From positions 744,001 to 808,000 of the forward strand of contig NZ_JADNQW010000005.1 in assembly GCF_015709455.1 (NCBI RefSeq): 64,000 bases of DNA, read 5' to 3'. Under the pieces are notes generated by a model. That model was not told where the DNA came from, did not search any database, and saw only the letters and a program-made list of their open reading frames with translations. This document shows, piece after piece, positions 54,232 to 63,145 of the stretch; position 1 is the first letter of the stretch, and every line of letters begins with the position of its first letter. A program made the position numbers and the translations under genes. The DNA is from Methylosinus sp. H3A (GTDB lineage Bacteria > Pseudomonadota > Alphaproteobacteria > Rhizobiales > Beijerinckiaceae).

Positions 54232-57200
54232 AGATAATCCCTCAGAGGCTTCACGTCTGCGCGCCGCAGGATCGAATAGAGAAAGGGCACGAAGAGCAGA
54301 GTCGAACATGTACCGAAGGCGATGCCGCCCATCACGGCGCGCGCCAGCGCGGCGTTCTGCTCGGCGCCGTCGCCGAGCGCGAGCGACATGGGCAGAAGGC
54401 CGACGAACATCGCCGCCGCGGTCATGATGACGGGACGAATGCGCGTCAGCCCGGCCTCGATCGCCGCCTCTTCCGCCGAGACGCCGGTCGCCTCGCGATG
54501 CTCGCGCGCGAAGGTGACGAGCAGAATGGAATTGGCCGAGGCGACGCCGACCGACATTATGGCGCCCATCAACGAAGGAATGGAGAAGGTCGTTCCGGTC
54601 ACGAATAGCGCGAAGACGATGCCGCAAAAGGCGATCGGCAGAGCGAGAATGACGACGAAAGGATCGCCCCAGCTCTGGAAGTTCACCACCATCAGCAGAT
54701 AGACGAAGATCATGGATGCGACGAGGCCGAGGCCGATGCGCGCGAACGCCTGATTCTTGCTCTCGATCTGGCCGCGGATGACGATGTAGTTGCCGGGCTT
54801 CAACTCCGGCTCGATCTCCGCGATCGCCTTGCGCAAATCCCGCTCGACGCTGCCGAGATCGCGATCCTGAACATTGGCGTAGACGTCATAGGTCGGCTGC
54901 GTGTTGGAATGGGTGGCGACGGTCTGCTCCACGCCGCGCTTCCATTGCGCGACATTGGTCAAGAGATCGACCTGCGCCGAGGATGCGCCGGTCAGATCGG
55001 AGACAGGCGTGTTGGCGAAGGCGTTGAGCGAGGCGATGCGATATTCCGGCGTCTGCACCGCCACCTGATAGGGAATGCCCGTGACCGGGTCCGACCAGAA
55101 ATTAGGCGTCACCTGGAAGGACGAGCTCAGCGATATGTTCACATTATTGGCGACCTGCTGGACGCTGACGCCGAGCTGCTGACCCTTCCAGCGATCTATG
55201 TCGACGAAGAACTCCGGCGCGTCGAGGATCTGATGAATATGCGCGTCGACGACGCCACGCACCTCTTTGACGCGATCGAGCAGCTTGCGCACGACGAGCT
55301 TATTGCCGGGCGCGTCACGGCCCACGATGCGCAGCGCGATCGGCGCGGGAAGGCCGAAGTTCAGGATCTGCGTGACGATGTCGGCCGGCTGGAAATAGAA
55401 GATCGAATCGGGGAAGCGCTGCGGCAGAATTTCGCGCAGCCGCCGCATATAGCTCGCCGTCGGCGCATGCCCATGGGCGAGCGAGACCATGATCTGTCCG
55501 TCATTGTAGCCGACCGTCGTGCCATCGGAGAAGGCGTAATTATAGGTGATCTGCGGCAAGCCGATATTGTCGATGAGCAGAGCCAGATCATGCGGCGGGA
55601 TCACCTCGCGGATGACATCCTCGACCTTTTGGAAGAGGCGCTCTGCCTCTTCGATGCGAAGGCCGGAGCGGCCGCGCACATGCAGCGTCATCTGGCCGGC
55701 GTCGATCTGCGGATAATAATCCTCGCCGACCGACGCGAATAGAAAGGCGCCGAAGGCCAAGACGCCGGCGACGAAGGCGAGCGTGCGGCCCTTGCGCCGC
55801 AGCACTGCGGTCAGCAGCAGCGCATATTGGCCGCGCATTTTCTCGAAGCCATGCTCGAAGCCGAGCTGGACGCGCGTCAATATCGCTGCAAAGCCAAAGC
55901 CTCGCGCGTCGTTCTCGCGCTCGCGTTCCGCGTGATGCTCATGGATGAGCAGCTGGTCCATCAATATGGGAACCAGCGTTCGCGACAGGAAGTAAGAGAC
56001 CAGCATGGCGAAGACGACGGCGAGCGCCTGCGGCACGAAGAGATAGCGCGCCGCATCGGTCAGGAAGAGCACTGAGACGAAGGCGGCGCAGATCGCGAGC
56101 GTCGAGATCAGCGCCGGCTTGGCGATGCCGGCGGCGCCCTCTGCCACCGCATAGCGGAACTCCTTGCCCTCCTCGAACAGGCGATAGGTGTTCTCGATCG
56201 CCACCGTCGCATCGTCCACCAATATGCCGACCGCGAGCGCCATGCCGCCGAGCGTCATGATGTTGATCGTATGACCGAGCGCGCTGAGCATGGCCAGCGA
56301 GGTCAAGATCGACAGCGGAATGGAGATGATGACGATCAGAGTCGAGCGCCAGGAGCCGAGGAACAGGAGGATCATCAGCGCCGTGAGGCCGGCGGCGATG
56401 ACGCCCTCGTGCAGCACGTCGGATATGGCGTTGGAGACGAAGACCGACTGATCGAACAATTCGGCGATATTCGTGTCCTTGGGGATCGCCTCACGGAGCT
56501 TGGCGATGCCGGCCTTCACATTCTCGACGACATTGAGCGTCGAGGCGTTGCCGTTCTTCAATATGGTCAGCAGCACCGCGCGCGAGCCGTCGACGCGCAC
56601 GATATTCTGCTGCGGCGGGCTGCCGTCGCGCACTTGCGCCACGTCGCGGATCAAGAGCGGCGCGCCGTCCGCGACGCGGATCGGAATATTATTGAGCGTC
56701 GCCAGCGCGTCGGGCGTCGAATTGAGACGCATGACATATTGCAGATCGCCGAATTTCGCGAGGCCCGAAGGGACGACCAGATTGCCGGCGGTGACGGCGT
56801 TGACGACGTCGAGCGGCGTGAGGCCGCGCGCCTGCAGCGTCGCCGTGTCGAGATCGACCATGATCTGGCGCTGCTTGCCGCCCCAGGGCGTCGGCAGCGT
56901 CACGCCGGGCGTCGTGGTCAGCTGCTGGCGCACGCGATAGAGGCCCATGTCGTAGAGCTGCTGCTCGTTCAGCGTCTTGCTCGACAGAGCGAGCTGAATG
57001 ACCGGCACTTGCGAGGCCGAATAGCGCACGACTGTCGGCGGATTGATGCCGGGCGGCATAAGCGCGCGGATGGAGTTCATCGCCGAAACGACCTGCGCGA
57101 TGGCGAGCTCTATGTTCACATCGGGCTGGAAATAGATTTTCATCACCGTGACGCCTTGCAGCGTCTGGCTCTCGAGATTGCGAATGCCGTTGACGTTATT

Positions 57201-57416
57201 GCTCGTCGAGAGCTCGGCATAGGTGGTGACGCGGCTCTCCATCTCGGCGGTGGAGAGACCCGTATAGGACCAGATGACCGTCACGACCGGAATATCGACG
57301 TTCGGAAACACGTCCTTGGGCGTCGAGACGATCGCCGCCCCGCCGAGGAACGTCATCAGAATGGCCAGGACGTAGAACGTCAGCCGAAATTTGAGCGCAT
57401 ATTTGACGAGTTCCAT
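54228..57416 (-). CDS. RND-family efflux pump, inner-membrane transporter
   Basis: Proton-driven pump of 1062 residues of the AcrB-like class. Twelve helices are visible with two large periplasmic loops; the motif GGMALAVGILVDDATVAIEN in helix 4 carries the two Asp of the proton relay. The N-terminus VKYALKFRLTFYVLAIL and the segment VFPNVDIPVVTVIWSYTG are typical. The substrate is unknown. It sits between the marR gene (74 bases upstream) and the adaptor, all on the minus strand. Confidence 0.94.
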   Translation of the reverse strand: MELVKYALKFRLTFYVLAILMTFLGGAAIVSTPKDVFPNVDIPVVTVIWSYTGLSTAEMESRVTTYAELSTSNNVNGIRNLESQTLQGVTVMKIYFQPDVNIELAIAQVVSAMNSIRALMPPGINPPTVVRYSASQVPVIQLALSSKTLNEQQLYDMGLYRVRQQLTTTPGVTLPTPWGGKQRQIMVDLDTATLQARGLTPLDVVNAVTAGNLVVPSGLAKFGDLQYVMRLNSTPDALATLNNIPIRVADGAPLLIRDVAQVRDGSPPQQNIVRVDGSRAVLLTILKNGNASTLNVVENVKAGIAKLREAIPKDTNIAELFDQSVFVSNAISDVLHEGVIAAGLTALMILLFLGSWRSTLIVIISIPLSILTSLAMLSALGHTINIMTLGGMALAVGILVDDATVAIENTYRLFEEGKEFRYAVAEGAAGIAKPALISTLAICAAFVSVLFLTDAARYLFVPQALAVVFAMLVSYFLSRTLVPILMDQLLIHEHHAERERENDARGFGFAAILTRVQLGFEHGFEKMRGQYALLLTAVLRRKGRTLAFVAGVLAFGAFLFASVGEDYYPQIDAGQMTLHVRGRSGLRIEEAERLFQKVEDVIREVIPPHDLALLIDNIGLPQITYNYAFSDGTTVGYNDGQIMVSLAHGHAPTASYMRRLREILPQRFPDSIFYFQPADIVTQILNFGLPAPIALRIVGRDAPGNKLVVRKLLDRVKEVRGVVDAHIHQILDAPEFFVDIDRWKGQQLGVSVQQVANNVNISLSSSFQVTPNFWSDPVTGIPYQVAVQTPEYRIASLNAFANTPVSDLTGASSAQVDLLTNVAQWKRGVEQTVATHSNTQPTYDVYANVQDRDLGSVERDLRKAIAEIEPELKPGNYIVIRGQIESKNQAFARIGLGLVASMIFVYLLMVVNFQSWGDPFVVILALPIAFCGIVFALFVTGTTFSIPSLMGAIMSVGVASANSILLVTFAREHREATGVSAEEAAIEAGLTRIRPVIMTAAAMFVGLLPMSLALGDGAEQNAALARAVMGGIAFGTCSTLLFVPFLYSILRRADVKPLRDYL

Positions 57417-57490
57417 GGCCGTCTTCCACTCTCACTGCGATGCGCGCGCCGCCGTCCGCATCCCTCTCGCCGGGGTTTCCTACAGAACGC

Positions 57491-57967
57491 TCAGCCGCCC
57501 GTGCTCCTCGCCTTCGCCTTCTTCGCGGAACAACTCATCGTTTCGATGAGATTGGCGCGCGCCGACTCCAGCACGCGCATCAAGGTCGCCCGATCCTCAT
57601 CGCTGACGCCGACGAGCGCCTCCTGGCGCGTCGCCTCGGAGATCGGAGCGATGGCCTCGACGAGGGGCCAGGCCCTATCGGTCAGAAACAACAGCCATAC
57701 GCGGCGATCGGTCTCATGCGGTCGCCGCTCGACGAGGCCCAGCGCCTGCAGCCGGTCGACCGTGCGGCCGAGGGTGATCGGCTCCAGATCGAGCATTTCT
57801 GCGAGGATGCACTGGCTGACGCCCTCATTGCGCGACAGATAGGCCAGTGCCTGGGTCTGCGCGCGCGTCAGGCCCAATTCGCGGGCGTTCTGCTCGAAGC
57901 GCTTGCGCATCAGCCGCGCCGCGTCATGCAGCAGGAAGCAGAAAGTCGTCGGCGGCGGCGAAGGCAT
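57491..57967 (-). CDS. MarR-family transcriptional regulator
   Basis: Winged-helix repressor of 158 residues. GLTRAQTQALAYLSRNEGVSQCILAEMLDLEPITLGRTVDRLQALGLVERR is the helix-turn-helix region, followed by the wing DRRVWLLFLTDRA. It is the first gene of the RND operon, so it probably represses its own operon until a ligand binds. A dyad lies just upstream of its start. Confidence 0.92.
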   Translation of the reverse strand: MPSPPPTTFCFLLHDAARLMRKRFEQNARELGLTRAQTQALAYLSRNEGVSQCILAEMLDLEPITLGRTVDRLQALGLVERRPHETDRRVWLLFLTDRAWPLVEAIAPISEATRQEALVGVSDEDRATLMRVLESARANLIETMSCSAKKAKARSTGG

Positions 57968-57993
57968 TGAGCGAACTTTCTATAGCGATGCTT

Positions 57994-58013
57994 TTGATAA
58001 GTGTGCTTATTAA
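57994..58013. promoter_or_regulatory. MarR operator candidate
   Basis: TTGATAAG, TGTG, CTTATTAA form an inverted repeat with one mismatch in eight, 27 bases upstream of the marR start. Length and AT-rich wording suit a MarR dimer site. Confidence 0.5.
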
Positions 58014-58202
58014 ATAGGTGCGCCGCGCCGATTTCAAGCCCCCGCCCGAGCCGGCTCGCGTCCCAAGCGTCGTCCTCGCGCGGGTTGGGCCCTATTTAGG
58101 ATGAACATGTGAGCCGATTGCCGCGGAGACCCCCGGGCCTAAAATCTCGATTGTGGCAATTTAGCGCCGCTCCGGCGCGGAACGCTCAGAGGGAGGACGG
58201 GG

Positions 58203-58448
58203 ATGAGGCTGCTCTTGGGATGCGCGTTCTTGCTGGCCTGCGCGGCGTCGGCCGAGGCCGCCCCTCATGGAACCACCCGCCAACGCTCGGCCTGCACGGA
58301 CGACGCCTATAAATTCTGCGAGCGCTATGTGCCCGACGCCGCCGCGGTGGAGAACTGTCTGAAGGCCAATATCGGCGGCCTCAGTCGGGCGTGCAAGGCG
58401 CAGATTCAGGGGGCTGCGGCCGCCCGAAAACGCGGCCGCCGTCACTGA
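58203..58448 (+). CDS. Small exported Cys-rich-repeat protein
   Basis: An 81-residue protein with a signal peptide (LLLGCAFLLACAASAEA) and one cysteine-rich repeat: CTDDAYKFCERYVPDAAAV, then CLKANIGGLSRAC. The spacing resembles GLG1-type Cys-rich repeats, giving two disulfides. The basic tail is RKRGRRH. GGGAGGA precedes the ATG. The role is unknown. Confidence 0.75.
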   Translation: MRLLLGCAFLLACAASAEAAPHGTTRQRSACTDDAYKFCERYVPDAAAVENCLKANIGGLSRACKAQIQGAAAARKRGRRH

Positions 58449-58458
58449 CGGGCCGGTC

Positions 58459-58761
58459 TCAGCGCCGCGCGAAGCGGCGGATGTCGACGCCGTTTTGAGC
58501 GAGCAGATCGCGCAAGGCCGGCGGGAGATTCACCACGCGGGTGGCGGCGCCGTCATATTGGCAGGCGCTGCGCAGGCTGACGTAATGGCCGTAGATACGA
58601 TTGGTTTCCTGATCGCCGATGACCGATCGGGCTTCGCCGAGAAGATAACCGACTTGATCTTCGCTGTATTGCGTCACCAACTGGCAGCCGAATGCGACCT
58701 TCTCGGCGCATGCGGGAAAAGAGATCAAAGTCGCTACGGCCGCCGTTACGAGAATTTTCAT
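58459..58761 (-). CDS. Small exported protein of unknown function
   Basis: A 100-residue protein with a signal peptide (MKILVTAAVATLISFPACA) and two Cys in the mature part that could pair. ALRDLLAQNGVDIRRFARR forms a helical tail. GAGGAAA lies eight bases before its ATG. It is convergent with the Cys-rich gene, with 10 bases between stops. No family was recognised. Confidence 0.7.
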   Translation of the reverse strand: MKILVTAAVATLISFPACAEKVAFGCQLVTQYSEDQVGYLLGEARSVIGDQETNRIYGHYVSLRSACQYDGAATRVVNLPPALRDLLAQNGVDIRRFARR

Positions 58762-59046
58762 ACCATTTCCTCGACGTTACAGAATGAGAGCGACCAGATG
58801 TCGCGCGGATAGGCGTGTCTGACGCTTTCTCTCTCGTGGAACTTCTTGACCGAAATTTGTCTCTCCTTCGCGCGGGGCCGCGCGAAGGAGGGCCCACGCG
58901 GCCGGGCGAGCGCAACCTCCGCCATTTTCAACGGAATGTTTACGCTTAACGCCAATGGTCATGGGCAGATTACCTCGACCTCGGGACACATCGGCCCGAT
59001 CAGGATTTGTGAAGCCCGCGTGAAGTCGGGCCGTTGGAGTTGCGTC

Positions 59047-59877
59047 ATGAGTTTGTCGGTTTCCGGCGATGACCTCCCCTATGTCTCGGGCGGCCCTCTA
59101 CGGGCGCGCCCGCTCGGCAATCTGGCCGCATCGCTGATGGGCGTCGCGGCGCTTTTTGTGCTGGCGGGGTCGCTCGCCTTCGTGCGCGCTCCCCAGGATG
59201 CGACGACAAGCGTCGCCGCCGCGCCGCCGGCCCTCGTCAAATCGGCCCCCGCGCCTGTCGTCGCGCCGGAGCGCGTCGCCGCCTTCCGGCTCGAGGCTCC
59301 CGAGATCGACAGGGAGCCGAAGATCGCCTTCGATCCGGCGCTTCCCTCGGGCGGGCGCCAGGAGACGCACGCTTTCGGCGGCTTCGACACAGGCAGGGCC
59401 TATCTGCGGCTCGATATTCTGCAGCCCGCCGGCGAGAAGCTCGGCAATTCGGACTTCTTCCTCGATGTGGCGCGCCACGCCGCCCAGGCCGGCCTGGGCG
59501 TCGTCCGCATCGGCCAGCCGACGCCGCTGGTGACCCGCGCCGGCGCCTTCGAAGCGGCCGAGATCAAATTGTCGCTGCGTGACGGCGGCGTGGCCGCCGC
59601 CGCCGTGGGCGAGCGCTCCTGTCTCGCCGTGCGGCTCGTCAACGCCAGCCTTTCGATGGAGATCGCCGGCATCGCCTGCGGCGCCGGCGCAAAGCCCATG
59701 GACCGTCGCGCCATGGGCTGCCTGCTCGACCGCGTCTATTATCTGCCGTCCGGCGAGAACAAGGCGCTGGCCCGCTCCTTCCCCAAGGTCGAAGGGCCCG
59801 GTTGCCTCGCCGCCCCCTCCACAGGCGAGACGGAGGCGGCGAAGCCGGCGCCCAAAAAACGCGCAGCGCGCCACTGA
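59047..59877 (+). CDS. Membrane-anchored hypothetical protein
   Basis: Unrecognised 276-residue protein with one membrane helix at about residues 28-48 (AASLMGVAALFVLAGSLAFV), then an Ala/Pro/Val linker and a globular part with GGFDTGRAYLRLDI and SFPKVEGPGCLAA; several Cys could pair in the periplasm. The basic tail is KPAPKKRAARH. The ATG at 59047 is chosen as the first after an unrelated open stretch; the frame is open from 58846. Confidence 0.65.
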   Translation: MSLSVSGDDLPYVSGGPLRARPLGNLAASLMGVAALFVLAGSLAFVRAPQDATTSVAAAPPALVKSAPAPVVAPERVAAFRLEAPEIDREPKIAFDPALPSGGRQETHAFGGFDTGRAYLRLDILQPAGEKLGNSDFFLDVARHAAQAGLGVVRIGQPTPLVTRAGAFEAAEIKLSLRDGGVAAAAVGERSCLAVRLVNASLSMEIAGIACGAGAKPMDRRAMGCLLDRVYYLPSGENKALARSFPKVEGPGCLAAPSTGETEAAKPAPKKRAARH

Positions 59878-60016
59878 GCTCGGCGCTGCTTAGGGGCGGC
59901 CCGGCGCTTTCGTCGGATCGCTTTCAGCTTTCGTGAGGCGCGCCGCACGACGGCCCGTATCGCCCGGCGGCGTGATTGGTTATGATCGCGTCGATTATTG
60001 GAATCAGGAGATGAGG

Positions 60017-60388
60017 ATGCGTCATTTCGTCAGTTTGTCGGCCGGTCTCGCCTGCCTTCTCGCCTTCGCGACGGCCGGCGACGCGCTCGCCAAGACTCAT
60101 CGCGCGGCGCATCGCCATCCCGTCTATGCGACGCCCATCGTCGTTGCGACCGGCCCCATCCCCTATGTGCGCCAGCCGCTCGTCGTTCCGCGCCGCAGCT
60201 GGCTCGATCCGGGCCCAGTCGTCCCGGTCGGCTCGACCAATCGCTATATGGTGGAGGCCACCTATTTCGCCTATCAGCCGGTCGAGGACAATCAGCGCAG
60301 CTGGTTCATGCAGGAGACGCTGCCGAACCGCCGCCGCTTCGAGGTTCTGCCCTATCGCGACGGCATCGCGCCGATCTGGTGGCCCTGA
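60017..60388 (+). CDS. Small exported hypothetical protein
   Basis: A 123-residue protein with a signal peptide (ending about GDALA) and a His- and Arg-rich start of the mature chain (KTHRAAHRHPVYATP). The rest, RYMVEATYFAYQPVEDNQRS to YRDGIAPIWWP, is not recognised. The ATG at 60017 lies six bases after AGGAG; the ATG at 60011 is too close to it. A terminator follows the gene. Confidence 0.72.
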   Translation: MRHFVSLSAGLACLLAFATAGDALAKTHRAAHRHPVYATPIVVATGPIPYVRQPLVVPRRSWLDPGPVVPVGSTNRYMVEATYFAYQPVEDNQRSWFMQETLPNRRRFEVLPYRDGIAPIWWP

Positions 60389-60414
60389 GCCCCGCCTCTC
60401 GTTCAGCCGAAACC

Positions 60415-60445
60415 GGCCGGTCCGCCCCGCGAGCCGGCCTTTTTC
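60415..60445 (+). terminator. Rho-independent terminator after the small exported protein gene
   Basis: GGCCGG (60415-60420) pairs with CCGGCC (60434-60439) and is followed directly by TTTTT. It is 27 bases after the stop codon. Confidence 0.65.
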
Positions 60446-60474
60446 TTGACTTGCGCGGCTGACGCGGATATTCA
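60446..60474 (+). promoter_or_regulatory. Sigma70-type promoter for rpsD
   Basis: TTGACT (60446-60451) and TATTCA (60469-60474) are separated by exactly 17 bases, right after a terminator. This fits the housekeeping promoter and gives a leader of about 220 bases before rpsD. Confidence 0.6.
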
Positions 60475-60701
60475 CCCTCGGTCCGGCGCGGGGAGACCTT
60501 CGCCGGCCCGCACCCGTGGCCGTTCCTGGAACGACCTGTCGGCCGGAATTCCGGCAGAGGAGGGCGCGTTCTTTTGACGCTAGAGGCAATGCCTCGCAGC
60601 GCGGGAACGTGGTTCGGCGACGCTCGCCTCGACAGGGGCCGGGCGCGACGTCCCGTCGTTGTCGCGCCTTGCGTGGCAGCCACAGAAAAGGACGCCGGCA
60701 A

Positions 60702-61319
60702 GTGACGAAACGCGCCGAAGCCAAATATAAAATCGACCGTCGTCTCGGACAGAACATTTGGGGCCGCCCGAAGAGCCCGGTGAACCGTCGCGAATACGGC
60801 CCCGGCCAGCACGGCCAGCGCCGCAAGGGCAAGCCCTCCGACTTCGGCACGCAGCTCAAGGCCAAGCAGAAGCTCAAGGGCTATTACGGAAACATCTCCG
60901 AGAAGCAGTTCCGCAAATATTATGCGGAGGCCATCCGGCTGAAAGGCGACTCGGGAGACAATCTGATCGGCCTGCTCGAGCGCCGTCTCGACGCCGTGGT
61001 CTATCGCGCCAAATTCGTGCCGACCGTCTTCGCCTCGCGCCAGTTCATCAATCACGGCCATATCAAAGTGAATGGCCGCCGCGTGAACATTCCGTCCTAT
61101 CTCGTGAAGCCGGGCGACGTCGTCGAGGTGAAGGAGAGCTCCAGGCAGATCCTCATCGTCCTCGAGGCGGTCGGTCTCGCCGAGCGTGACGTGCCGGAAT
61201 ATTACGAGGTCGACCATCAGAAGATGACGGCCAAGCTCTCGCGCGTGCCGCTGCCCTCCGAAGTGCCCTATCCGGTGCAGATGGAGCCGAACCTGGTCAT
61301 CGAGTTCTACTCGCGCTGA
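60702..61319 (+). CDS. rpsD: 30S ribosomal protein S4
   Basis: Primary 16S rRNA-binding protein of the small subunit, 205 residues, the usual alphaproteobacterial length. It starts with [20 protein letters not shown] and has [20 protein letters not shown] and the S4 RNA-binding domain ([20 protein letters not shown]). The start is GTG at 60702 with AAAAGGA before it. It is transcribed alone. S4 often limits its own synthesis, and the leader may serve that. Confidence 0.98.
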   Translation: MTKRAEAKYKIDRRLGQNIWGRPKSPVNRREYGPGQHGQRRKGKPSDFGTQLKAKQKLKGYYGNISEKQFRKYYAEAIRLKGDSGDNLIGLLERRLDAVVYRAKFVPTVFASRQFINHGHIKVNGRRVNIPSYLVKPGDVVEVKESSRQILIVLEAVGLAERDVPEYYEVDHQKMTAKLSRVPLPSEVPYPVQMEPNLVIEFYSR

Positions 61320-61328
61320 TCGAACTTC

Positions 61329-61364
61329 GCCGGCCCGAATATCTTTTGGGCCGGCGTCTCTTTT
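61329..61364 (+). terminator. Rho-independent terminator of rpsD
   Basis: GCCGGCCC (61329-61336) and GGGCCGGC (61348-61355) form a perfect 8-base stem with an 11-base loop, followed by GTCTCTTTT. It lies 10 bases after the rpsD stop. Confidence 0.85.
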
Positions 61365-62250
61365 AGGCCGCGGCGCTGGGTCGCGCGGCCGCCGCGGGGC
61401 GGAAGGGCGTATCGTCCTCGGGCGCTATCGGCGCATAATGGCCGAACCGCAGATTTTGGCTCGCGCGCCCTTTGGTCAGCGCGCTCAGCGCATCGCCATA
61501 GCCGAGCAGTTCCGCGAGCGGCGCGGTCGCCGTGATCCGCGTGGTCTCGTCGCCCTGCTCCGCCTTCAGAGCCTGCGCGCGCCGGCCACGCAAATCCTCG
61601 ATCACCGCTTCCGCAATGTCATTGGGCGCCACTGTCTCGACGCTCATGATCGGCTCGAGCAATTCGCTGCTTTTGGCCAGAGCCTCCCGCGTCGCGGCGC
61701 GCGCGGCGATCTCGAAGGCGAGCACCGACGAATCCGAGCCATGGCCGGCGCCGTCCACCAGAGCCGCTTTCAGCTCCACTACTGGCCGTCCGAGAATGAC
61801 CCCGCTCTCCACCACAGAGACGACGCCGCGCTCGACACCGTCGACGAATTCGGCCGGAACGGCGCTGTGCGGCGCGCGATTCTCGAAAATCTCGCCGCCT
61901 GCGCCATCCGTGTCGAAAATGAGCTTCACGCGGGCGTATTGGCCGGGCCGCTTATGGGTGAAGTCGATTTCCTGGCGCCGCGACAGGCGCTCGCGATAAG
62001 CGACGCGCGGGGGGCCGATGATCGCCTCGACGGGTGACAGCTCCTGGAAGCGGGCGACAATGTCTCGTAGCCGCTCCTCGCTCGCCGCTTCGAGCAGCGC
62101 CTGCATCCCGCCGCCGATCACATCCAGATCGGAGACGCGCAGTCCGGGCGCGCCGGCGGACAGCCGCGCGAGCGCCTCGACGAGCTCCTCCCAATCGCGT
62201 TCGAGCTTGGGCTCTATCGTCACCGCGACGAGCAGCGGCGAATTATTCAT
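61363..62250 (-). CDS. Stand-alone EF-G domain III-V protein without GTPase
   Basis: A 295-residue protein that aligns by eye with the last three domains of elongation factor G. Domain III: VAVTIEPKLERDWEELVEALARL. Domain IV: PPRVAYRERLSRRQEIDFTH, GQYARVKLIFD, GVERGVVSVVESGVI. Domain V: SELLEPIMSVETVAPNDI, EDLRGRRAQALK and LAELLGYGDALSALTKGRAS. The GTP-binding and second domains are absent, yet the gene has its own GGAGG six bases before the ATG and the upstream frame belongs to another gene. It is therefore a real short form. Domain IV mimics a tRNA arm, so it may bind ribosomes. Function is unknown. Confidence 0.8.
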   Translation of the reverse strand: MNNSPLLVAVTIEPKLERDWEELVEALARLSAGAPGLRVSDLDVIGGGMQALLEAASEERLRDIVARFQELSPVEAIIGPPRVAYRERLSRRQEIDFTHKRPGQYARVKLIFDTDGAGGEIFENRAPHSAVPAEFVDGVERGVVSVVESGVILGRPVVELKAALVDGAGHGSDSSVLAFEIAARAATREALAKSSELLEPIMSVETVAPNDIAEAVIEDLRGRRAQALKAEQGDETTRITATAPLAELLGYGDALSALTKGRASQNLRFGHYAPIAPEDDTPFRPAAAARPSAAA

Positions 62251-62349
62251 GGCGGCCTCCCCACTTCTCCCGTCGCCGGCGGCGAATCGGAAGGGGGCGA
62301 GGCTAGCGACGGCGTATGACAGATCATCATACGCCGCGCTCGAGCTCGC

Positions 62350-63102
62350 TCAGTTGCGGCGCGCCAGGGAGCGCAGGAAGCCCTCCATGTCCTCGGTGAG
62401 CTCCTGATCGATGGCGGGCGCCAATTTCAGCAGCAGATTGGCGACGAATGCCTGATCGTTGCGCTTTTCCTCGAGCACTTCCCGCAGCACGGGCACATTG
62501 TCCTCGATATGGGTGAGGAAGGAGATGCCCTTCTCGAGCGTGTCCGTCCAGCGCTCGCGGCTCCACAGAGCCAGCGGATACATGATCTCATGGACGAAGT
62601 TGGATTTCCGGGCCTGCTCGAAGAAGCGAATGCCGGTGTTCCAATTCTCCTTGGCGCGCAGCGGCGGCGGCGGAATATCGCCGATGAGCAGCTTCTTGCC
62701 GGCGGCGCCGACATGATCCTCGAGGCTGATGGGTGGATCCATCGGCGTGCGGAAGCTCCACAGCGAGGTGGCGCCGGGGAAATCCTTGCCCATGCTCTCG
62801 ACGAGCGCAGCCTCGACCTTGTCGGCCGCCGCCTTGTCGCCCTTGAGCGCCGCCGTCATGAAGAAGGCGAACAGCGCGTCACCGCCGTAAGTGACCGCCG
62901 AGGCGGCCTTCAATTGCTGGTCCGTGAGCTTGGGCGTGACGCCGTCGGCGGGAACCGTCACATCGCCGGCGCGCAGCGCCGTGATGAAGGTCGTGATCTC
63001 CAGCCAGCCCATATAATTGGCGATGAAGGCGTCGGGATCGACATAGACGATCGCCAAATTGAGAGGCTGCTTGCGCTTTTGCAGTTCCGCCATGTCCGTC
63101 AT
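62350..63102 (-). CDS. Unknown protein in the Rieske/EF-G-tail cluster
   Basis: Unrecognised 250-residue soluble, mostly helical protein. Segments include PLNLAIVYVDPDAFIANYMGWLE, FRTPMDPPISLEDHVG, GIRFFEQARKSNFVHEIMYPLALWSRERWTDTL and a C-terminal helical end. No cofactor motif is visible. GAGGA lies seven bases before the ATG. It is 43 bases after the Rieske gene and about 100 bases before the EF-G-like gene, so the three likely form one transcript. I cannot suggest a function. Confidence 0.68.
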   Translation of the reverse strand: MTDMAELQKRKQPLNLAIVYVDPDAFIANYMGWLEITTFITALRAGDVTVPADGVTPKLTDQQLKAASAVTYGGDALFAFFMTAALKGDKAAADKVEAALVESMGKDFPGATSLWSFRTPMDPPISLEDHVGAAGKKLLIGDIPPPPLRAKENWNTGIRFFEQARKSNFVHEIMYPLALWSRERWTDTLEKGISFLTHIEDNVPVLREVLEEKRNDQAFVANLLLKLAPAIDQELTEDMEGFLRSLARRN

Positions 63103-63145
63103 GAATTGTCCTCGCTGTCCTCTCTGATCCCGGTTCTCGGTCCCC

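Larger units (their letters stand above)
60389..60701. other. Gene-free region: terminator, rpsD promoter and structured leader
   Basis: Of these 313 bases, the first 60 hold a terminator and a sigma70-like promoter. The remaining 225 or so form the untranslated leader of rpsD. It contains three good hairpins: GCCGGAATTCCGGC at 60542-60555, GAGGCA/TGCCTC at 60583-60595, and GGCGCGAC (60642-60649) with GTCGCGCC (60661-60668). No gene is supported. Confidence 0.6.

Noticed and set aside
58109-58312. Small plus-strand open frame before the Cys-rich protein
   Set aside because: No ribosome site or signal peptide, and it overlaps the better-supported gene at 58203.
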